From Gemmatimonadales bacterium (GTDB lineage Bacteria > Gemmatimonadota > Gemmatimonadetes > Gemmatimonadales > GWC2-71-9), in assembly GCA_013812695.1 (NCBI GenBank), contig JACCSZ010000297.1:1-8458 (forward strand): 8,458 nucleotides of DNA. Reading direction: 5' to 3'. The position numbers were made by a program, and so were the translations under genes. Position 1 is the first letter of the stretch; every line of letters starts with the position of its first letter. This document shows, in pieces, positions 1 to 6,157 of this stretch. A model generated the notes under the pieces. The model was not told the origin of the DNA and did not search any database. It was given only the letters and a program-made list of their open reading frames with translations.

Positions 1-518
1 ATGAGGTTGGGACCGCGATCGTCGATGAAGACGGCGCCGGCCGGCGGCGCCTGCGAGATGCCGAGCGCCACCTCGTAGATCTGGCGCGAGGGCTTGGTGA
101 CCCCGATCCAGCAGGAGGTGAAGAACGCCTCGAACATATCGCGCAGGCCGAAGCGCTCGATCCGGTGCAGGTTGAGCTCGAGCGATTCGTTGTTGAGCGT
201 CATCATCCGGTAGCGGCCGGTCGCCGCCAGCTGCCGCGCCAGGGACACCGTGGCCTCGTCCGGCCGGCTCTCGGCCAGCATGAAGTCGACGAAGCCCTGG
301 CGGCTGAACTCCCGGTGCCGATAGAACACGGTGGCGTCGAGGTACTCGTCCAGCGTCATCCGCCCCTGCTCGAACGTGCCCACCGCGTCCCGGTGCTGCT
401 GCTCGAATTCGGCGGCGTCCAGCTCGAAGCGGTCGATCGCCCGCCGGCGCTGCTCGCTGCTCCATCCGTTCGTGCCCAGCACCCCGCCGATATCGAAGAA
501 GAGGTGGGTGACGCTCAT
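1..518 (-). CDS. HAD-superfamily hydrolase, YihX-like (3' end outside window)
   Basis: Haloacid dehalogenase-type hydrolase, probably a cytoplasmic phosphatase for a small sugar phosphate. 172 residues are visible; the C-terminus lies beyond base 1. Motif I is FFDIGGVLG (residues 7-15) with nucleophile Asp9. The position two residues later, often Asp in HAD phosphatases, is Gly11, as in the GGV/GNV subgroup that includes E. coli YihX. Residues about 17-95 form a helical cap of subclass I type. Motif II lies around TLNNES (107-112), motif III is TKPSRQIY (141-148) with Lys142, and motif IV is FIDDRGPN (164-171) with Asp166 and Asp167. The ATG at 518 overlaps the pgi stop as ATGA, which suggests translational coupling, and a GGAG lies just upstream. 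It is last in the visible sugar-phosphate operon, so a sugar phosphate substrate (YihX uses glucose-1-phosphate) is an inference. The family is secure; the substrate is not. Confidence 0.88.
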   Translation of the reverse strand, partial: MSVTHLFFDIGGVLGTNGWSSEQRRRAIDRFELDAAEFEQQHRDAVGTFEQGRMTLDEYLDATVFYRHREFSRQGFVDFMLAESRPDEATVSLARQLAATGRYRMMTLNNESLELNLHRIERFGLRDMFEAFFTSCWIGVTKPSRQIYEVALGISQAPPAGAVFIDDRGPNL

Positions 519-2119
519 CGCTCCAGCCGCGCCAGCCCCTCGACCCGGATCACCGGCCGCCCGCGCTTGGCCAGCGCCTGGTAGTCGCCCTCCGCCTGCG
601 CCGCCTCCAGCGTGCCGAAGCTGAAGGCCTCGCCCGGGATGGGGAGGTCGTCCGCCGGCCGGTCGGCAATCTGGAGAAAATGCCCCGTCGCCGGCCCACC
701 CTTGTGAAGCTGGCCGGTCGAGTGCAGGAAGCGCGGTCCGTAGCCCAGCGTGGTCGCCACCTTGAGCCGGTCGCGCAGTCGAAGGCGGATGGCCGCCAGC
801 CGGGCGTCATTCTCGGTCGACGGCGGAAGGTAGGCCATGATAGCGAGATAGTGCCCCGCCGGAATCCCGTCGAGGAATCGCTCGATCGCCGCAGCGTCGG
901 CCGGCGCGGACGCCACGCCCGAGGTGCCGCCGAGCACCGCTTTCGTGTTGACCTTGCTCTCGGCCACGTTGGGCTGATCGAACGCGTTGATGCCGAGGAT
1001 CGACCCCGCCACCGCGGTCGCGAACTCCCAGCGGAAAAATTCCTGCCCCAGATCGTACCGGTCGTCGAGACGGAGACGCACGACCGGATGTCCGGCCCGC
1101 GCCAGTGCCTCGAGCCGCGCATCTTCGCCGGCCTCGCGCTCGTCAGCCAGCGAGAGCGCCACGAACAGCCGGTCGGCGCCGTAAACCGACGGATCACCGA
1201 TCGGTTCGTCCGCGATGGGAACGAGGCCCTTCCCCTCCTTGCCCGTGCTCTCGGCGATGAGCTGCTCGGCCCAGAGCCCGAAGCTCGCCACGGCGGGGGA
1301 GAGGATGAACGTCACTTTGTCGCGGCCGGCCAGCGCCGCGGCGCCGAGCGTCGCGCCGAGCGCGGCGCCGGGGTTGCCGGCCGGCGCCACACCGGAGGCG
1401 CACGCCTGCGCCATTCGGTGAGCGCGGACGAGCAGCTCGGCCACGTCCACGCCGATGAGCGCTCCCGGCACCAGGCCGAAGAAGGAGAGCGCCGAGTAGC
1501 GGCCGCCGATGTCGGGCGGATTGGTGAAGAGCCGGCGGAAGCCGCGTTCCCGCGCCAGCCGCTCGAGTGGCGTGCCTGGGTCGGTCACGGCAATGAACTG
1601 CTCGCCCCGGCCGCCGGTGAGCTGCCAGAAGTGCTGAAACAGGCTCGAGCTCTCCTGCGTCGTCCCCGATTTGCTCGAGATGAGAAAGAGCGTGCGAGCC
1701 AGGTTTCCCGGCGCAGTCACCGCCGCGATCGCGCGCGGGTCCGTGGTGTCGAGCACGTGCAGCGACGGGAAGCCGTCCGGGCGGCCGAACGTGCGCCAGA
1801 GCACTTCCGGCGCGAGGCTCGACCCGCCCATGCCGCAGAGCACGACCCGGTGGTACGAGCGGCGGACCTCGCCGGCAAACGCGCCGAGGTCACCCGCCTG
1901 CTTCGCCATCGCCTGGCCCACGGTGAGCCAGCCGAGCCGGTCGGTAATTTCGGGAGTATCGGGATCGGCACTCCATACGGTCGGGTCGTGCTCCCAGATG
2001 CGGCGGACGACGTTCTGTGCCGCCAGCGCCTCGAGCTGCCGGGCGGCGGCGCCTGCGATCGGGCCGAGGCCGTCGTCGCCCGCGTTGTGGGAGCCGGTGA
2101 TGGTGGATGTTGCCGTCAT
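515..2119 (-). CDS. pgi: Glucose-6-phosphate isomerase (stand-alone, transaldolase-Pgi type)
   Basis: Interconverts glucose-6-phosphate and fructose-6-phosphate in the cytoplasm. The protein has 534 residues and two sugar-isomerase (SIS) domains. Visible signatures are GMGGSSLAPEVL (96-107), the phosphate loop SSKSGTT (148-154), GGRYSALS (205-212), AESTGKEGKG (289-298) with the likely catalytic Glu290, GINAFDQPNVAESK (376-389), and the C-terminal HSTGQLHKGG (466-475) with the likely catalytic His466 and Lys473. From about residue 38 onward it resembles the C-terminal half of bifunctional transaldolase/Pgi proteins more than E. coli-type Pgi. No transaldolase domain is attached; the first 35 or so residues are Ala/Gly-rich and unconserved in look. 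The ATG at 2119 sits 12 bases after the tkt stop with GGAG six bases upstream. The stop overlaps the HAD start as ATGA. Confidence 0.96.
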   Translation of the reverse strand: MTATSTITGSHNAGDDGLGPIAGAAARQLEALAAQNVVRRIWEHDPTVWSADPDTPEITDRLGWLTVGQAMAKQAGDLGAFAGEVRRSYHRVVLCGMGGSSLAPEVLWRTFGRPDGFPSLHVLDTTDPRAIAAVTAPGNLARTLFLISSKSGTTQESSSLFQHFWQLTGGRGEQFIAVTDPGTPLERLARERGFRRLFTNPPDIGGRYSALSFFGLVPGALIGVDVAELLVRAHRMAQACASGVAPAGNPGAALGATLGAAALAGRDKVTFILSPAVASFGLWAEQLIAESTGKEGKGLVPIADEPIGDPSVYGADRLFVALSLADEREAGEDARLEALARAGHPVVRLRLDDRYDLGQEFFRWEFATAVAGSILGINAFDQPNVAESKVNTKAVLGGTSGVASAPADAAAIERFLDGIPAGHYLAIMAYLPPSTENDARLAAIRLRLRDRLKVATTLGYGPRFLHSTGQLHKGGPATGHFLQIADRPADDLPIPGEAFSFGTLEAAQAEGDYQALAKRGRPVIRVEGLARLER

Positions 2120-2131
2120 GTCAGTCTCCAG

Positions 2132-4156
2132 TCACTTCCCGAGAAGCCGCTCGACCCGCGCCACGACGGCGTCGGGCGTGAGGCCCAGTTCACGATAGAT
2201 GCGTTCATAGGGAGCGGAGGCACCGAAGCGGGTAAGGCCGATGACTTCGCCCTGGTCGCCCACCCAGCGGTACCACGGCATCGGGTGGGCCGCCTCGACG
2301 GCGACGCGCCGCCGGACGCCGGGCGGGAGCACCTCGTTCCGGTAGCCCTCGTCCTCTCGCGCGAACAGCTCGAGGCTCGGCGCGCTCACCACGCGCACCG
2401 GCACCTCCCGCGCGGCGAGCTTCTCCTGGGCCGCGAGCACGATCTCGACTTCCGATCCGCTGGCGAGCAGGATCGCCTCGGGCTTCCCGCCCGCCGCCTC
2501 CGACAGCACGTACGCCCCGCGCGCGACCCCGGATGCGGGGCCGAAGTGCGAGCGGTCGACCACCGCCAGATTCTGGCGGCTGAGCGCCAGCGCCACCGGG
2601 CCGTGCCGGTGGGCGATGGCCACGCGCCACGCTTCAGCCGTCTCGTTCGCATCCGCCGGACGCAGCACCGTCATGTGCGGGATGGCGCGGAGGAGCGCCA
2701 GCATCTCGACCGGCTGATGGGTCGGCCCGTCTTCGCCGAGTCCGATGGAATCGTGGGTGAAGACGTAGATGACCTGCCGCTCCATCAGCGCGGCCAGCCG
2801 GATCGGCGGCCGCATGTAGTCGGAGAAGATGAGGAAGGTGGCGCCGTAGGGGAGAATCCCGCCGTGCAGCGCCATCCCGTTCATCACCGAGCCCATCGCG
2901 TGCTCCCGGATGCCGAAATGCATGTTGCGGCCGGCGTAGTGGCCGGCCGCGAAATCGCCGGCGTCTTTCATCAGCGTCTTGGTGGACGGCGCGAGGTCGG
3001 CGGCGCCGCCCATGAGCTCGGGCAGGCGAGGGGCGATGGCATTGAGCACCTGCTCCGACGCGTTGCGGGTGGCCACCGCCTTGCCCGGCGGGAAGCTCGG
3101 GATGCCGGCATCCCAGCCGGCCGGCAGCTCGCCGCGGGTGCGCCGCTCGAGCTCCGCCGCGCGGTCCGGCTGCCCCGCCTGAAAGGTGTCGTAGCGCCGC
3201 TGCCATTCTGCCTCGAGCGCCGCGCCCCGGTCTCCGCACTTCCGCCACTCGGCGAGCGCCGCGTCCGGGACGAAGAACGGCTCGGTCGAAGGCCAGCCCA
3301 GCGCCTCCTTGGTGAGCCGGATCTCCACCTCGCCGAGCGGCGCGCCGTGGGCGCCGGCGGTATCGACCTTGTTGGGGCTCCCGAAGGCGATGTGCGTCCG
3401 CACCACGATGAGCGATGGCCGGTCGGTGGCCGCTTTGGCCGCCTCGATCGCCTGGTCGAGCGCCTCGAGGTCGTTGCCGTCCGCGACGTGCTGCACGTGC
3501 CAGCCGTACGCCCGATACCGGGCGCCGACGTCCTCACCGAACGCCAGGCTGGTGTCGCCCTCGATGGTGATGTGGTTGTCGTCGTAGCAGCCGATCAGCT
3601 TCCCGAGCCGCAGGTGACCAGCGAGCGAGGCCGCCTCGTGCGACACCCCTTCCATCATATCGCCGTCGCTGGCGATGAAATACGTGTGGTGATCCACCGG
3701 CCGGTGGCGCCCGGCGTTGAACACCGCCCCGAGGTGCGCCTCCGCCACGGCGAACCCGACGGCGTTCCCGAGGCCCTGGCCGAGCGGTCCGGTGGTGGTC
3801 TCCACGCCGGGGGTGATGCCGTGCTCGGGATGTCCCGGGGTCCGGCTGTCCCACTGGCGGAACTGCCTGAGATCGTCGAGCGCGAGGTCGTAGCCGGAGA
3901 GATGCAGCACGCTGTAGAGCAGCATCGACGCATGCCCCGCCGACAGCACGAACCGGTCGCGATCCATCCACAGTGGATTGGCGGGGTTGTGGCGCAGATG
4001 CCGGGTGAACAGCAGGTAGGCCAGCGGCGCCAGTGCCATCGGCGTGCCCGGATGCCCGGAGTCGGCCTTCTGCACCGCGTCCATGGACAGGGTGCGGACG
4101 GTGTCGATGCAAAGCTGCTCGAGCGACTGCGTGGCGGGAGCGCTACTGTTTGCCAT
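2132..4156 (-). CDS. tkt: Transketolase
   Basis: Thiamine-diphosphate enzyme that transfers two-carbon units between ketoses and aldoses in the non-oxidative pentose phosphate pathway. It has 674 residues from the chosen ATG, close to E. coli TktA (663). Order: N-terminal TPP-binding domain with DSGHPGTPM (32-40), SAGHASMLLY (72-81), TTGPLGQGLGNAVG (121-134), and the metal/TPP motif GDMMEG (165-170) followed by YDDNHITIEG (191-200); pyrimidine-binding domain with HFGIREHAMG (413-422), where Glu418 is the expected cofactor-activating acid, and THDSIGLGEDGPTHQPVE (467-484); then the C-terminal transketolase domain. The ATG at 4156 is preceded by GAGGA five bases upstream. A GTG eight codons earlier (4180) is in frame, but it lies inside the inverted repeat and lacks a good ribosome site. 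The gene is separated from glk by 54 bases containing half of that repeat, and from pgi by 12 bases. Confidence 0.97.
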   Translation of the reverse strand: MANSSAPATQSLEQLCIDTVRTLSMDAVQKADSGHPGTPMALAPLAYLLFTRHLRHNPANPLWMDRDRFVLSAGHASMLLYSVLHLSGYDLALDDLRQFRQWDSRTPGHPEHGITPGVETTTGPLGQGLGNAVGFAVAEAHLGAVFNAGRHRPVDHHTYFIASDGDMMEGVSHEAASLAGHLRLGKLIGCYDDNHITIEGDTSLAFGEDVGARYRAYGWHVQHVADGNDLEALDQAIEAAKAATDRPSLIVVRTHIAFGSPNKVDTAGAHGAPLGEVEIRLTKEALGWPSTEPFFVPDAALAEWRKCGDRGAALEAEWQRRYDTFQAGQPDRAAELERRTRGELPAGWDAGIPSFPPGKAVATRNASEQVLNAIAPRLPELMGGAADLAPSTKTLMKDAGDFAAGHYAGRNMHFGIREHAMGSVMNGMALHGGILPYGATFLIFSDYMRPPIRLAALMERQVIYVFTHDSIGLGEDGPTHQPVEMLALLRAIPHMTVLRPADANETAEAWRVAIAHRHGPVALALSRQNLAVVDRSHFGPASGVARGAYVLSEAAGGKPEAILLASGSEVEIVLAAQEKLAAREVPVRVVSAPSLELFAREDEGYRNEVLPPGVRRRVAVEAAHPMPWYRWVGDQGEVIGLTRFGASAPYERIYRELGLTPDAVVARVERLLGK

Positions 4157-4161
4157 CTCGA

Positions 4162-4166
4162 TCCTC
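4162..4166 (-). promoter_or_regulatory. Ribosome binding site that decides the tkt start
   Basis: On the minus strand this reads GAGGA, five bases before the ATG at 4156. No comparable purine-rich site with proper spacing precedes the alternative in-frame GTG at 4180; the bases just before that GTG belong to the stem of the inverted repeat. This favours the ATG. Confidence 0.6.
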
Positions 4167-4175
4167 GTAGATGTC

Positions 4176-4240
4176 GTCACCCTGAGCGAAGCGAAGGGGC
4201 ATGACCCGAATCATGCCCCCTTCGCTTTGCTCCGGGTGAC
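4176..4240. repeat. REP-like intergenic inverted repeat between glk and tkt
   Basis: Two arms of 29 bases (4176-4204) and 30 bases (4211-4240) are reverse complements apart from two substitutions and one extra G, and they flank a six-base loop. Each arm contains the core GCGAAGGGG. As RNA this would fold into a very stable hairpin. There is no T-run after it on either strand, so it does not look like a simple intrinsic terminator. The core resembles, from memory, the CCTGAGCGAAGCGAAGG element scattered between genes in many environmental genomes. The right arm lies inside glk and encodes its last nine to ten residues and the stop. The left arm lies just upstream of the tkt start. Possible roles are mRNA stabilisation, uneven expression across the operon, or a dispersed mobile-like repeat. 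Confidence 0.85.
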
Positions 4241-5233
4241 ACTGGCCAGCATATGCGCCGCGACCGCCGCGGCGCCGTAGAGAGCCACGTCATCGGTGAG
4301 GATGACGCTGACCGGCATCAGGGCGACGACGCTCGAGAGCCGGCCCTTGTTGCGAAACGCTTCCATGAATACCCCGGAGGTGAGCTGGCGGATGAGCTTC
4401 GGCGCGATCCCGCCCGAGATATACACGCCGCCCGACGCGAGCACGGAGAGCGCCACGTTGCCGGCCGCGGTGCCATAGGCTCCGGCGAAGACCTCGAGCG
4501 TCCTGAGTGACAACGGGTCGGTGCCGGCCAGCCCGTGCCGGGTGATTACCGGCGCCGGGTCGTTCGCGGCGATCTCGTCCCGGACGGCCGCCTGCTCTTC
4601 CGCGATGCCGGCGGCCTTGAGAAAGCGGTAGATGTTGCCGAGCCCCGGGCCCGACAGGATCCGCTCCCACGACACCCGGCCGAACTCGAGGGCCAGAAAG
4701 GCGAGCAGATCACGCTCGAGCGCGTTCGTCGGCGAGAAGTCGGCGTGGCCGCCCTCCGACGGGTGGACGGCGTACCGGTCTCCCTCCCGGAGCAGAAAGC
4801 TCTGCCCGAGCCCGGTTCCGGCGCCGATCAGGGCGATCGGACCGCCCTCGACGGCGGTTCCCTGCTGCAGCACCACCACCTCGGCGTCCGACAGACTCTG
4901 CAGCCCGTGGCCGACCGCGCCGAAGTCGTTGATGATCGCCGTCCGCGGAATGCCGATCTCGCGGGCGAGTGCCTGGCGGTTGACCGCCCAGGGAAGGTTC
5001 GGCGCCTCGCAGTCGCCGTCGAGCACGGGGCAGGCGATGCCGAAACAGGCGACCGCCGGCCCGGCCCCGGTCTCCTCGAGGAACCTGGTCACCAGCGAGG
5101 CCAGCCCGGGCGCGGCCGAGCTGCGATAGCGGGCCTGGTGGACGATCCGCGTCCCGACAGCGCCACCTACCTCAACGACGGCAAGCCGCGCGTTGGTTCC
5201 GCCGATGTCTCCCGCGAGCACCTGATGGCTCAT
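4211..5233 (-). CDS. glk: Glucokinase (E. coli Glk type)
   Basis: Phosphorylates free glucose to glucose-6-phosphate with ATP in the cytoplasm. The protein has 340 residues; E. coli Glk has 321. The N-terminal phosphate-binding motif is GDIGGTNARLA (8-18), followed by the substrate-binding region GIACPVLDGDCEAPNLPW (65-82), INDFGAVGHG (101-110) with likely catalytic base Asp103, GAGTGLG (137-143), SEGGHADFSP (159-168) contacting sugar, and the adenosine motif ISGGIAPK (272-279). It lacks the Cys-rich zinc motif of ROK glucokinases and so belongs to the hexokinase-like Glk group. The ATG at 5233 overlaps the pgl stop as ATGA; a GAGG lies about ten bases upstream. The C-terminal tail SVTRSKAKGA is encoded by one arm of the inverted repeat and is probably not conserved. 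Confidence 0.96.
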   Translation of the reverse strand: MSHQVLAGDIGGTNARLAVVEVGGAVGTRIVHQARYRSSAAPGLASLVTRFLEETGAGPAVACFGIACPVLDGDCEAPNLPWAVNRQALAREIGIPRTAIINDFGAVGHGLQSLSDAEVVVLQQGTAVEGGPIALIGAGTGLGQSFLLREGDRYAVHPSEGGHADFSPTNALERDLLAFLALEFGRVSWERILSGPGLGNIYRFLKAAGIAEEQAAVRDEIAANDPAPVITRHGLAGTDPLSLRTLEVFAGAYGTAAGNVALSVLASGGVYISGGIAPKLIRQLTSGVFMEAFRNKGRLSSVVALMPVSVILTDDVALYGAAAVAAHMLASVTRSKAKGA

Positions 5234-5934
5234 CGGCGGGCCGCCTCGAGTCGCGCGGCAGCGGCCGTGTCCACGATCCAGAGACCGGCCCGCGCCAACT
5301 GCGCGGGGGTACGGCTGGGCACATACGGTCCGTCGATGACCCGGGCCAGCACGTCCGCCTTCCGACTCCCCATCGCGAGCCCGACGGTGAGCCGCGCCTC
5401 GAGAATCACCGGCGGCGTGATGGTCAGGCGCTCGAGCGGTGGTGTGGGCCCCCTGACGGGCAGGACGCGACGGCCGGTTTCGAGCAGCGATGCCGCTCCA
5501 GGGAACAGCGACGCGGTGTGCCCGTCGTCGCCGACGCCCAGCACCAGGAGGTCGAGCCGCCCGGGAAGGATCGCCTCGTAGGCCAGCGCGGCGGCGTCCT
5601 GGTCCGCCCGCTCTCCTTCCATCCGGTGCACCCGGGCGGGGTCCAACGGCACCCGGTCGAGCAGCGCATCGCGCGCCATGCGGTAGTTGCTCGCCGGATC
5701 ATCGGCCGGAACGCAGCGCTCGTCTCCGAAGTACACGTCCACCCGGTCCCAGAGGTCGCGCCCGGCCGACTCGGCCGCGAGGCACGCGTAGACCGGCCGG
5801 GGCGTCGAGCCACCCGACAGCGCGAGTGCGCAGCGCTCCCGCGAGTCGAGCACGCGCCGGATCTCGACGATCAGCCGGCGAGCGGCCTCGAGCGCGAAGG
5901 CGGCGGGCTCAACGACGAGCAGCTCGGCGGTCAC
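5230..5934 (-). CDS. pgl: 6-phosphogluconolactonase (Pgl/DevB family)
   Basis: Hydrolyses 6-phosphogluconolactone to 6-phosphogluconate, the second step of the oxidative pentose phosphate pathway, in the cytoplasm. It has 234 residues from the chosen GTG, the usual length for the DevB/SOL family. Signatures are ALSGGSTPRPVY (38-49), VYFGDERCVP (67-76), ASNYRMARDALL (81-92), and the hallmark GVGDDGHTASLFPG (133-146), with AGLWIVDTAAA (216-226) near the end. The frame stays open upstream to 6234, but that extension is Pro/Arg/Gly-rich and unlike the family. The GTG at 5934 begins just where homology is expected, with GAGG about nine bases upstream. It appears to be the first gene of the leftward operon, coupled to glk by an ATGA overlap. 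No glucose-6-phosphate dehydrogenase or 6-phosphogluconate dehydrogenase is present in the window. Confidence 0.94.
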   Translation of the reverse strand: MTAELLVVEPAAFALEAARRLIVEIRRVLDSRERCALALSGGSTPRPVYACLAAESAGRDLWDRVDVYFGDERCVPADDPASNYRMARDALLDRVPLDPARVHRMEGERADQDAAALAYEAILPGRLDLLVLGVGDDGHTASLFPGAASLLETGRRVLPVRGPTPPLERLTITPPVILEARLTVGLAMGSRKADVLARVIDGPYVPSRTPAQLARAGLWIVDTAAAARLEAARR

Positions 5935-6120
5935 AAGAGATGCCTCGTGGGCAGGAGCGGCGCTGCAGGGACGACGCCCGAACGTTAGAGCGGGTGGGAG
6001 CGGTGCGCCAGACGGCGCGCGGGCGCCGGGGCCGAACGCCCCGCAGGGAACCTGATCCGGCTTGCCGGCGTTTCTCCGGCGGACGGTCCACCTGCTCGGA
6101 CACCCACAAGTCCGGAATTG

Positions 6121-6149
6121 TGTATCCAGACCGGCACCCAGACCGGCAA
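6121..6149 (-). promoter_or_regulatory. Candidate leftward promoter for the pgl-glk-tkt-pgi operon
   Basis: On the minus strand TTGCCG (6144-6149) is followed after exactly 17 bases by GATACA (6121-6126). This gives four of six matches to the -35 consensus and three of six to the -10. Transcription would start near 6114 and give an untranslated leader of about 180 bases before pgl. The match is modest and could be chance in a region of this size. Confidence 0.25.
6126..6148. repeat. Tandem 11-bp direct repeat, possible operator
   Basis: CCAGACCGGCA occurs at 6126-6136 and again at 6138-6148, a spacing of 12 bases. It ends ten bases before the GH39 start codon and fills the spacer of the candidate leftward promoter. 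A protein bound here could affect both operons. Two copies of a short G+C-rich word may also be a simple local duplication. Confidence 0.5.
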
Positions 6150-6157
6150 TCGAATCG

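Larger units (their letters stand above)
5935..6157. other. Divergent intergenic control region (pgl operon / GH39 operon)
   Basis: These 223 bases separate the two oppositely oriented operons, so promoters for both should lie here. I see no convincing RNA gene or small protein. Visible structures are a tandem repeat and leftward promoter candidate next to the GH39 start (listed separately) and a short GCCGG/CCGGC inverted repeat at 6064-6080. No regulator gene adjoins the region. I could not find a good rightward sigma-70-type promoter. Confidence 0.6.

Noticed and set aside
4157..4180. GTG at 4180 as the tkt start
   Set aside because: It lies within the repeat arm and has no properly spaced ribosome site, whereas the ATG at 4156 has GAGGA five bases upstream.
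680..4204. A 1174-codon open frame on the plus strand, antisense to pgi and tkt
   Set aside because: Its translation is Arg/His/Gly-rich with no recognisable domain, and it lies opposite two genes with complete family motifs. Long empty antisense frames are expected at this G+C content.
4176..4240. The hairpin as an intrinsic transcription terminator
   Set aside because: No T-run follows either arm on either strand, and the genes downstream (tkt, pgi) belong functionally with glk and pgl.
6062..6157. N-terminal extension of GH39 to a TTG at 6062, possibly a signal peptide
   Set aside because: The added 32 residues lack a hydrophobic core of signal-peptide type, and the XynB-like homology begins near the later ATG codons.
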